Source: a virus. Taken from it: a stretch of 41,709 nucleotides of DNA. The notes beneath the pieces are model-generated. The model was not told the DNA's origin, made no database searches, and saw nothing but the letters and a program-made list of their open reading frames with translations. The stretch lies in IMG/VR virus record IMGVR_UViG_3300020125_000179, positions 1 through 41,709 of that record. One strand, given 5' to 3'. Both the position numbers and the translations under genes were made by a program. This document shows positions 7,150-14,400 of the stretch, piece after piece. How positions within the stretch are numbered: the first letter of the stretch is position 1; each line of letters opens with the position of its first letter.

Positions 7150-7497
7150 TTGGGCTGGCAAACAGTCTTCATCTGCGACGCGCACTGGGAGGAACAAGAA
7201 GGCAAGCGCCTCCCCGTCCGCGTCGTCCCCGACGGCACCGAAGTCGTCAAAGAGCCGTGCTACATCTGCAGCGAAGACGCCTGCATCCCCGTCCGTCGGC
7301 TCATCACCGAAGGCGACGTCGGCGGGCAGTGCGAGTGCGGCGACGAGGGGATCGTCCGCGTCAACGAGCGGTGGTACTGCCTCGAACACCTCGGCCGGGG
7401 ATTCCACCCGGCGCGCACGGTCCAAGAAGCGTTCGACGAAGTCTTCGGAGGGCGCGTGATCTTCTCCGACCCACCGAACGGAGACGATGCCGCATGA
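7150..7497 (+). CDS. Cys-rich zinc-binding-like protein, TTG start
   Basis: A 115-residue protein with several metal-ligand pairs: C-D-A-H near the N-terminus, CYIC-x4-C, CECG, and CLEHL, suggesting two zinc sites. No family recognised. The start is read as TTG at 7150 because AAGGAG lies 7 bases upstream. An upstream start would translate through the 7036-7065 hairpin and leader. It is coupled to the next gene by ATGA. Confidence 0.65.
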   Translation: MGWQTVFICDAHWEEQEGKRLPVRVVPDGTEVVKEPCYICSEDACIPVRRLITEGDVGGQCECGDEGIVRVNERWYCLEHLGRGFHPARTVQEAFDEVFGGRVIFSDPPNGDDAA

Positions 7498-7703
7498 GCG
7501 TGGCCGAGGGACACTTCAAGTCCAACAACCACGCGCTGATCACCGGGCTGCTGATGGGCTACCTGTTGAAGAAGGGGTTCACCATCGACCCGGTCGTGGC
7601 CGACAACGGCGAGGACTGGACGCCGCGGCTGATGGTGTACATCGAGGAGTTCGACACCCACGTGGCGATCGAAGTCCTCCCCGCCGAGGCGGACGAGCTA
7701 TGA
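7494..7703 (+). CDS. hypothetical protein, 69 aa
   Basis: A small 69-residue protein, helix then strands by eye (ALITGLLMGYLLKKGFTI then LMVYIEEF and HVAIEVL), probably a compact alpha/beta domain. There are no cysteines and no certain membrane segment. ATGA overlaps join it to both neighbours. Function unknown. Confidence 0.7.
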   Translation: MSVAEGHFKSNNHALITGLLMGYLLKKGFTIDPVVADNGEDWTPRLMVYIEEFDTHVAIEVLPAEADEL

Positions 7704-7936
7704 CCGTCGCGCTGTGGTGCATGACGATCGTCAGCACGTTCGCGGTGATCATGTTCGGCATCTACATGATTGCCAAGATCAGCAGCGACGACGCCGACAA
7801 GCTGCGCCTCGCGCAACGAGCGAACGCTGAGTACCTCGAAACCATCCAGAAGCAGAGAGCTCAGATCATCGAGCTCAAGGTCGAGATCGACCACCTCAAG
7901 AACAGGAAGGTCCACGATGCCGACAGCCCCGAGTGA
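7700..7936 (+). CDS. small membrane-anchored coiled-coil protein
   Basis: A 78-residue protein with one transmembrane segment (residues about 3-25, VALWCMTIVSTFAVIMFGIYMIA) followed by a charged heptad-like helix to the end. This is the layout of an inner-membrane spanin or of a small membrane scaffold. No partner lipoprotein is seen, and it is not adjacent to the endolysin, so spanin is only a possibility. Its last 20 bases overlap the next gene. Confidence 0.65.
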   Translation: MTVALWCMTIVSTFAVIMFGIYMIAKISSDDADKLRLAQRANAEYLETIQKQRAQIIELKVEIDHLKNRKVHDADSPE

Positions 7937-8309
7937 CGAACCCACCGCTCCACACTGCATCGGGTGTGGAGCGGTGGGTCATCCCTCTCCGAGCGGATGG
8001 ATCACCGCCCACGAGTCCGACTGCCCGTGGACGATGCCGATGCCACCGAGTGAGTACGCCGACCTCGACTTCGGCAACGACGTCATCTGGCAACAGACCC
8101 TCGACGACGGTCGGTTCACGATGCGCGTGACACGCGTCGACGAGAGCATCGGCCTGCTCCAGGTGTTCGTCACCGAGGGGGAACGCAAGCTGCACGAGGA
8201 GCAAGTGCCGCTGGCATTCGGAGCCGTGTTCGGCCCTGACATGGACGACGTGGCCGAGTGGCAAGAGATCACCATCGCTCAGGTCGATCGGTTCCTCCTC
8301 AAGGAGTAG
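7917..8309 (+). CDS. hypothetical protein with N-terminal Cys/His cluster, 130 aa
   Basis: A 130-residue protein. The N-terminal HCIGCGAVGHPS segment followed by H-x3-C suggests a zinc finger; the rest is probably a beta-rich domain (RFTMRVTRVDESIGLLQVFVT). AGGAAGG precedes the ATG. The codons for residues 8-21 lie in a perfect 16-bp inverted repeat (7940-7979). The last codons contain the 21-base repeat shared with 41668-41688. It ends ahead of the strongest intrinsic terminator in the window. Confidence 0.7.
   Translation: MPTAPSDEPTAPHCIGCGAVGHPSPSGWITAHESDCPWTMPMPPSEYADLDFGNDVIWQQTLDDGRFTMRVTRVDESIGLLQVFVTEGERKLHEEQVPLAFGAVFGPDMDDVAEWQEITIAQVDRFLLKE
7940..7979 (+). repeat. perfect 16-bp inverted repeat inside a gene start
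   Basis: ACCCACCGCTCCACAC (7940-7955) and its exact complement (7964-7979) with an 8-base loop. It begins 4 bases after the stop of the membrane coiled-coil gene but lies within the coding part of the gene at 7917. It could act as a terminator or a translational brake. Confidence 0.6.
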
Positions 8310-8311
8310 CC
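8291..8311 (+). repeat. 21-base repeat, copy 1
   Basis: The 21 bases here (beginning GTTCCTCCTCAAGGAG) are identical to 41668-41688. In this copy they encode the last residues and stop of the 130-aa protein; in the other copy they form the ribosome-binding site of a start codon. Confidence 0.7.
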
Positions 8312-8339
8312 TCGCAACTCGGACGTCCAACGCCCGCCC

Positions 8340-8384
8340 AAGCCCCAGCCGTCCTCAGTCCCGTGAGGTTCGGCTGGGGCTTTT
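8340..8384 (+). terminator. rho-independent terminator
   Basis: AAGCCCCAGCCG (8340-8351) pairs with CGGCTGGGGCTT (8371-8382), with an inner CCTCA/TGAGG pairing, and the stem runs into TTTT (8381-8384). It lies between the 130-aa gene and the methyltransferase gene, so the methyltransferase probably has its own promoter. Confidence 0.8.
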
Positions 8385-8407
8385 GCGCGCCCGTACTGTG
8401 GTCCGGA

Positions 8408-9496
8408 ATGACCACCACCTACCAAGTGGGCGACGCCCTCGCCCTGTACCCCACCCTCGCACCAGGGTCGATCGACCTGGTGATGACGTCCCCGCCGTTC
8501 CTCAACCTGCGTCACTACCTCGGGCCGATGGACCCACTCAAGGAGGCCGAGGTCGGGCGGGGATCGCCCGCCGCGTTCATCGACACCCTGCTGGAGCACG
8601 TCGCCGCGTGGCGCACCGTGCTGGCCGAGCACGGCACCATCGTCATCGAACTCGGAGACACCTACTCCGGCTCCGGTGGAGCGGGCGGGGACTACAACAC
8701 CGGCTTCCGCCGCGGCCCGCGCTACGACGGCAGCGCACGTACGCCCGAGGGCTGGCCCCTGCGTAAGTCGAAGGCGATGATCCCCGAGTTGCTCGGCGTG
8801 GCCCTGGCCTACGGCCTCAACCCGCTCACCGGAGAGGACTCGCCCGCCGGGTGCTGGCGTATCCGCAACGTCGTCACGTGGTGCCGCTCGAACCCACCGG
8901 TCGGAGCGACGAGCGACAAGTTCCGCACCGCGACGTCGTCGATGATCATGGCCTGCACCTCACCCAAGAGGTACTTCGACATGGAGCCGGTGCGCACCAC
9001 CGCCCCGCCGCTCGACTACTGGGCGATCAACGTCAAGCGCACCAAGCTGCACCACTTCGCCTCGTATCCGGGCAAGGTGTGTCGTGTCCCGATCCTGTCG
9101 ATGTCCCCGATGAAGGTGTGTCGCACGTGCGGACAGCCCTCACGCAGAGTGATGAAGACGCAGTGCTACCGGGACGGCGAACCGATCTCCGGCGTGCGTC
9201 ATGGCACGGTGCGCGGCCTCGCTGCCGACACCGGCATCAGCCACAACCGATTCACCACGACCCGGATCACCGAGGGTTGGACAGACTGCGGGCATGACGA
9301 CTGGCGCGCCGGGTGCGTCCTCGACCCCTTCGCCGGGACCGGCACGACCCTCGCCGTGGCCGACCTGCTGGGCCGCGACGCGGTCGGCTTCGACATCGAC
9401 AGCCGGGGCCCTGCGCTGTATGCGCGCCGATGGCCGGAGGTCTGTGTCGAGTTGTTCGGCCAGCCATGGATGCAGCCCGAACTCATCAGTGCTTGA
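8408..9496 (+). CDS. DNA methyltransferase (N4/N6 type, DNA_methylase/N6_N4_Mtase family)
   Basis: A 362-residue amino-methyltransferase. The catalytic motif IV is TSPPF (residues 27-31) and the AdoMet-binding motif I, DPFAGTGTT, starts at Asp306. IV before I is the beta-class order. A Cys-rich insert (Cys238 and Cys241 in CRTCG, then TDCGH just before motif I) is a probable zinc ribbon, as in many phage methylases that I recall. It should methylate phage DNA at a short site, most likely to evade host restriction; no restriction enzyme is present. The gene follows a strong terminator. A weak TACTGT hexamer at 8394-8399 is the only -10-like element seen, so transcription may start very near the ATG. 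Confidence 0.9.
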   Translation: MTTTYQVGDALALYPTLAPGSIDLVMTSPPFLNLRHYLGPMDPLKEAEVGRGSPAAFIDTLLEHVAAWRTVLAEHGTIVIELGDTYSGSGGAGGDYNTGFRRGPRYDGSARTPEGWPLRKSKAMIPELLGVALAYGLNPLTGEDSPAGCWRIRNVVTWCRSNPPVGATSDKFRTATSSMIMACTSPKRYFDMEPVRTTAPPLDYWAINVKRTKLHHFASYPGKVCRVPILSMSPMKVCRTCGQPSRRVMKTQCYRDGEPISGVRHGTVRGLAADTGISHNRFTTTRITEGWTDCGHDDWRAGCVLDPFAGTGTTLAVADLLGRDAVGFDIDSRGPALYARRWPEVCVELFGQPWMQPELISA

Positions 9497-9584
9497 GTTC
9501 AACTCGGTCGAGCAACGGTGGGCTGCGATCCTGATCATCATCGGCTTCGCGCTGCTGCTGACCTGGCCAGGTAGCAGGGATTAG
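9489..9584 (+). CDS. 31-aa single-pass membrane peptide
   Basis: Starting from the GTG at 9489 (8-base overlap with the methyltransferase), this encodes a 31-residue peptide with one hydrophobic helix (AAILIIIGFALLLTW). Tiny single-pass peptides recur in this phage (6608 and 10968). Evidence is limited to the tight spacing and the clear membrane helix. It may belong to the lysis group downstream. Confidence 0.45.
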   Translation: MLEFNSVEQRWAAILIIIGFALLLTWPGSRD

Positions 9585-9593
9585 CGTCAGCCC

Positions 9594-9809
9594 ATGTCCA
9601 TCGGTGACGTCGAGCCCGACGACGAGTTCGTGGCCAACAGCATCCCCGACCCCGAGCAGGTGGCCCGTCACCTCCACGAGGAACGCAGGTGGATCGGCTC
9701 GGGTGAACCCGACTGGGATCACCTCGACGACGAGACCCGGATGGTCGGTGAGCTCCTGATCCAGATCCTCCTCGAATGGTTGCTGCGTGAAGGCGTCGAC
9801 TTCGGATGA
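9594..9809 (+). CDS. acidic hypothetical protein, 71 aa
   Basis: An acidic 71-residue protein ending in a hydrophobic, probably amphipathic helix (GELLIQILLEWLLREGVDFG). No recognised family. It sits directly before the endolysin and shares an ATGA overlap with it, so a role in lysis timing is possible but unproven. Confidence 0.65.
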   Translation: MSIGDVEPDDEFVANSIPDPEQVARHLHEERRWIGSGEPDWDHLDDETRMVGELLIQILLEWLLREGVDFG

Positions 9810-10747
9810 CGGGGACGTACCTGACGAACATGGCGGACGTGTTGCGCGCCGCTGGCGTGGCCGTCGTCGAGCAAGACGGGTGGAGAACACGCGCACGATC
9901 ATCAGGTGGCTACAGCAGCGGGAGGCCGTGGTGCGTGATGTGGCACCACACAGCGTCGAGCGCGACAGCCAGCGCTTCAAGCGACGCGAACTACATGAGC
10001 TACTCCGCCGACTCGAAGCCGGTGGCGAACCTCCTGATCGCCCGTGACGGCACAGCCTGGGTGCTCGCCGCCGGGGCGACCAACACCAACGGCAAGGGCG
10101 TCGCCCGTTCGTTCTCCAAGGGCACCGTCCCCGCCGACTCGATGAACACCTACGCCATCGGCATGGAGATCCAGAACACCGGCGTCGGCCAGGCGTACAC
10201 CCAGCAGTGCATCGACGCCTGCTTCAAGGTGAGCAACGCCCTGTGCCAGGCGTACGGGTTGGCCCCCGACGACGTGGATGAGCACGTCACCTATGCCCCC
10301 GGCCGGAAGATCGACCCCGCCACCGCGGCCGCGGTGCAGGGACCGTGGAAGCCACGGTCGACCAACAGCAGCGGGTCGTGGAACGTCGACGACCTGCGCG
10401 CCGAGTGCCGCCGTCGTGCGGGCACCGGCCCGACACCACCCCCACAACAGGAGGAACAGATGGCCACGGTGATCCTCGGAGTCAGCGGACGCAACGCCCA
10501 GTTCATCGGGCAGGGACCGCTGCTGCCGGACGGCACGGTGCACAACCTGTTCGTCACCTGGTTCGGTCCCGGCCCCGACGGCAACCCGTTCCTCACCGAC
10601 CACCGTGCCGCACCGGACACCAAGATCCAGCCGGTCTCCATGGATACGTTGAAGCGTGACATCGTCCTGCTCGGCAACCCCGAGGAGATCGAGGACTCGA
10701 CCGGGCGGTGGTCCGAGGCGGACTTCTATCGGGTCATCCGCAGCTAA
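9806..10747 (+). CDS. endolysin, N-acetylmuramoyl-L-alanine amidase (Amidase_2)
   Basis: A 313-residue endolysin. The N-terminal domain (about 1-185) is a zinc amidase: WHHTAS gives the first zinc ligand His47, the YAIGMEIQNTG core strand follows, and EHVTYAPGRKIDPA gives His160 and Asp170 as further ligands with Lys168 as candidate catalytic residue. It cuts between muramic acid and L-alanine of peptidoglycan. A proline-rich linker (about 210-220) joins a C-terminal domain of about 95 residues that has no motif I recognise and is probably the wall-binding part. There is no signal peptide, so export would need a holin; the candidate follows immediately. Confidence 0.9.
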   Translation: MTGTYLTNMADVLRAAGVAVVEQDGWRTRARSSGGYSSGRPWCVMWHHTASSATASASSDANYMSYSADSKPVANLLIARDGTAWVLAAGATNTNGKGVARSFSKGTVPADSMNTYAIGMEIQNTGVGQAYTQQCIDACFKVSNALCQAYGLAPDDVDEHVTYAPGRKIDPATAAAVQGPWKPRSTNSSGSWNVDDLRAECRRRAGTGPTPPPQQEEQMATVILGVSGRNAQFIGQGPLLPDGTVHNLFVTWFGPGPDGNPFLTDHRAAPDTKIQPVSMDTLKRDIVLLGNPEEIEDSTGRWSEADFYRVIRS

Positions 10748-10751
10748 GGAT

Positions 10752-11066
10752 GTGTCTCAGGATGACGTCACCACCCGACGGCTGATCGCCGTCATCCTCG
10801 GGATGCTCGGTGTCGTCGTGATGGTCGATGTCGCCGTCATCGCCATCGCCAACCCGGAGACGACGGACTTCACCGGGTTCCGTCACGTGATGCTGTTCAT
10901 CATCGGTGGACTGCTCATCCTCAGCGGGACGCTGACCTTCTCGTGGCCGCGCAAGAGCGTCGGTACGTCAGTTGATGTTGAGCAGCAGCACCATGGCCGT
11001 GGCCATGCAGAAGATGGCGACGACGACAGCGACCACCGTCCAGACGCTGGTGCCGTCGGTACGTAG
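10752..11066 (+). CDS. putative holin, two transmembrane segments
   Basis: About 104 residues with two membrane helices (LIAVILGMLGVVVMVDVAVIAI and VMLFIIGGLLILSGTLTF), a short positive N-terminus, and a long charged His/Asp-rich C-terminal tail. Position directly after the endolysin and this topology support a holin. The start is uncertain: GTG at 10752 follows AAGGA too closely, and a later ATG is possible. The last 100 bases overlap an antisense membrane peptide (10968-11072), so the tail may be shaped by that overlap. Confidence 0.6.
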   Translation: MSQDDVTTRRLIAVILGMLGVVVMVDVAVIAIANPETTDFTGFRHVMLFIIGGLLILSGTLTFSWPRKSVGTSVDVEQQHHGRGHAEDGDDDSDHRPDAGAVGT

Positions 11067-11072
11067 AACCAC
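10968..11072 (-). CDS. 34-aa membrane peptide, antisense to the holin tail
   Basis: Read on the minus strand from GTG at 11072, this gives VVLRTDGTSVWTVVAVVVAI and then a further hydrophobic segment, 34 residues in all: a short polar N-terminus and one transmembrane helix. It begins in a TAGTG overlap with the stop of the preceding minus-strand gene, the usual packing here. It is antisense to the C-terminal codons of the holin-like gene, so either it or that tail may be spurious. Short and unsupported by any family. Confidence 0.4.
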   Translation of the reverse strand: MVLRTDGTSVWTVVAVVVAIFCMATAMVLLLNIN

Positions 11073-11251
11073 TACAGCAAGAATAGGCCCAGGGCCAGGC
11101 AGCCCAGGGCTGCTGCGACGAGCGTCGCCCACAACGTCTTCGTCGGGTAGGCGATGATCGCCCCGATGAACGCCAGGATGCAGGCGATCAGGAAGAACAG
11201 GTCGGCAGCGGTGAGGTGGGCGCTGACGATCCCGTCATCGACGCCGATCAC
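11072..11251 (-). CDS. small two-helix membrane protein (holin-like)
   Basis: A 59-residue protein with two transmembrane helices (LFFLIACILAFIGAIIA and LWATLVAAALGCLALGLFLL) joined by a short YPTKT turn. Size and topology fit a small holin or antiholin. GTG at 11251 overlaps the previous stop (GTGA). It lies at the far end of the virion arm, facing the amidase and holin genes that arrive on the other strand. Confidence 0.6.
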   Translation of the reverse strand: MIGVDDGIVSAHLTAADLFFLIACILAFIGAIIAYPTKTLWATLVAAALGCLALGLFLL

Positions 11252-11406
11252 TCGGCGGGCTCCTCCGCTTCGGGGACCTCGCTCGCACCCTCGGCCACGG
11301 GTGCCTCCTCGTCGACGTCCCACTGCTCCGGGTCGACGAACGACCCATCGGCCGCGGCCCGCTCCTCCATCGTGAAGTCCAAGGCGTCGGTCTTCTCGTC
11401 ACTCAT
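11248..11406 (-). CDS. small acidic protein, 52 aa
   Basis: A 52-residue, highly acidic protein (MSDEKTDALDFTMEERAAAD, ending in a run of Glu, Ala and Pro). The ATG at 11406 has AAGGGAGA a few bases upstream. It may be an accessory virion component or a charged partner of the membrane proteins that follow. No family recognised. Confidence 0.65.
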   Translation of the reverse strand: MSDEKTDALDFTMEERAAADGSFVDPEQWDVDEEAPVAEGASEVPEAEEPAE

Positions 11407-11450
11407 TGGTGTCTCCCTTGCTGGTTTGTGGATGAGTACCCGACTGCACG

Positions 11451-14400
11451 CTACGCAGCCGCGCGACGGCGCAGTGACTTCTGTGTGGCCAGCGCATCGC
11501 GGGCGTCGAAGAACTGGTTGCGGGCTTCGATCTCCTGCTGCTTGGGCGACAGCGTGCGGATCGGGATGCCGAGGTAGCGGGCGAGCGCCTCGGCCTGACG
11601 GCTCGTGTCCCCGAGGTCGCCAGTCGTCTGCGGGGCGAGGCGCCCGGCCTGGTTGAGCGGGGGGATCAGCTTGGTCACCAGGTTGGTGAAGTTGTCCGAG
11701 ACCAGCGTCTGCCCGTCGACCGTCTTGGTCTGGCCGGGGACGACACGCGCCAGGGCGGCGATCAGGTTGCCGATCGGACCGTCGGCCTTGGAGTAGTCGG
11801 CCGGTCCGAAGTTGCGGTCGCGGTACAGGTCCTTCTTGAACATCGCCTGGGCCGGGCCGACGACCAGCGGGTTGGCCTGGGACAGCAGCTGCCCCCAATC
11901 CCCGCCCGCGATGTCCTTGATCTGACGCAGCTGCTGCTGGGCCTGGTCGATGCCCAGGTCCGGCTGGAGGTACAGCGGCATCCCACCGAGCGTGCCACCG
12001 GTGTTGAATGCCCCGAGGTTCTGCCAGTAGCTCGGCGTGAACGGTGCGTCGGGGGCGGAGAAGTTCTGCTTGAAGTGCCCGTACGCCGAGTACATCTTCG
12101 GCATCGTGTAGATCATCTGCATCTGCAGCGGCAGGTTGCGGGACATGAACGTCCAGAACGGGATGATCCGCTTCATCGTCTCGTCCAGCTTGGACAGCTG
12201 GCTGTAGTCGAAGTGGATCCTGCTGATCCGCTCCAGCGCGTTGTGCGCGTTCATCCCGCTGCGCACCGAGTCGAGGGCCATGCCCAGGCGCAGTGACTGC
12301 TCGACTTGCTCACCGGCGCGCTGGCTGAGCAGGGTGACGCGGTTGCGGGTCAGGCGGTTCAGCGCGGCGTTGTCGTGGCGCCCGGCGAAGCCAGCCTCAG
12401 CGAAGCGGCCACCACCACCGGAGCCACCCATGATGCGGAACGCTTCCTGCACCTCGGGCTCCTGCAGAGCCAGCCACGCCTCACTGTCGGCCGCCTTCTT
12501 GAACTGGCGGACCATCTTCCAACCGTCGAGTTGGTTGGCCAGCGACACGCCGTCGGCGGCGTTCATGAAGATGCCGGAGATGGCGTTGCGCACGTGGAAC
12601 GACGGGCTCAGCGTGGCGTAGGTCTTGAACACGTTGGTCGCCTCGTTGAAGATGCGACCGAACAGCTTCGGATCGTCGATCGTCTTCTCCGCCCGCAGCA
12701 ACATGCTGCGCAGGCGCTCGTCCATGATGAAGTCGCCGCGCTGCACGGGCCCGTCGTGCAGGCCCCGCCACCCGTCGCTCAGGCCGGTGAGGTACTCGTC
12801 CTTCAACTTCCCCGAGCGCGCGTCGCGGGCCATCTTGCCCAGCCCGTTGATCACGTCACGGTTCCCGGCGATGCGCTGCGACTCCGTGGTGAAGTCCTTC
12901 AACAGATCGTCGGTGGCCTTGCGCGTCGCGTCATCGAGCAGCATGTTGTTCGCGTTGAACTGCTGCAGATCACGGATCGTCGCGTCGATGTCCACCTTCT
13001 TGGAGCCAAGAGGCAGAGACTTGTACTGGTCACGGAGCACACGGAGTTGACCACGGGTATCGACCTCCTGGGCCAGTTCATGGACGATCGGTTCGAGGTC
13101 GCTCAGCTTCTGCGCCGCGGCCTGCGCCCGGTCCCTCGCCGCCTCCCTGGGGAGGACGTCGGTCAGCCGCCCGACCTCGTTCTCCTTGGCGGCCGCGGCC
13201 TGGGCGTTGGCGATGCGCGTCGGCAGGGTGTCCTCCGCGATGCGTGCGGCCTCGCGCTGGTTGGCTGCGTAGCGACCCATCGAGCTCTGCTGCGGTGAGT
13301 TGGCCAGGCGCTCCAGGTCCTTGAGGGCCTGCTCCTCCAGCCGCTGCGGGGGCAGCTGCACGCTGTGGCTGCCGAGGTGCACGTCACCCGCAGCACCGAC
13401 GCCCTGCTTGCGCAGCTTGACGCCCTCCATCCCCCGCGGCACGGCCCGCGTCTCCGCCGTCGGGTGGATGCTCGGCGCCGCGCCGGGCGTCGGGTCGGTG
13501 ATGCCGGTGACGTCCAGCTTGAACGCCCCCTGCTGCGGTGGCGTCGTCACCGGCTCGACCCGTCGACCCTGGAAGATGTCCTCGCGTGGCGTGACCATCG
13601 AGCCGAAGCGCCCGGCCTCGTCGTGCAGGTACCGCGCCGACTTGGTCGGGGTGTAGACGAGGGCCTCGGGCTGGCGACGCATCTGCTCGTACGCCTGGTC
13701 GAGGCGCTGCTGGTACGGAGCGAGGTGGTCGTTGAGCCGCTTCTCGTAGTCGGCCACGTTCGCCAGGATCTCCTGCGCCCTGGCCCGGTCGGCACGAGGC
13801 AGGGGCGGTCGCGGGGTACGCGCCACGTCCGTCCCCGCCTCGCGTGCTTGGCGCGCCTGCTCCAAGATGCCGCCGACCTTCTCGGCCTGCTTGTCGACCT
13901 GTGCCTGGACCTTGGCTGCCGACGCCTCGGTCAGCTTCCCCGAGGACAGCTTGTTGCGCAGGCCCTCCAGCTTGGTGACCGCAGCGCGGTAGTCCTCGCG
14001 CAGCTGCTCGGCCGTGGCCGTGGCCTTGCCAGTCATCTTCCGCCCGGCGAGCTCGGTCTCTTGGGCCCAGGTGATCTGCTCGGGTGTGTAGGTCAGCGGG
14101 TCGCGCATCTTGAAGTGCGACTCGGCCTGCTTGAGATTCGAGCGGGCGTCCTCGACCGGCTTGAACAGCTGCTCGCGGCGCCACTTGATCTCCTTGCGGA
14201 TCTCCGCCGGGAGCTCAGCCATCTTGCGATCGAGGCTCTCCGAGTGCGCCTTGAGGGTGCGCAGCTGGGCGTTGAGCTCCTTGTCGATCTTGTTCGCCTC
14301 GCGCGTCCCCTTGCCCTTCCACACGGAGTTGCGCGCCTTGATCTCGTTCTCCAAGTCGAGGACGTTCTTCTCCATCGACTCGCGCAGCTGGGTCACCTCG

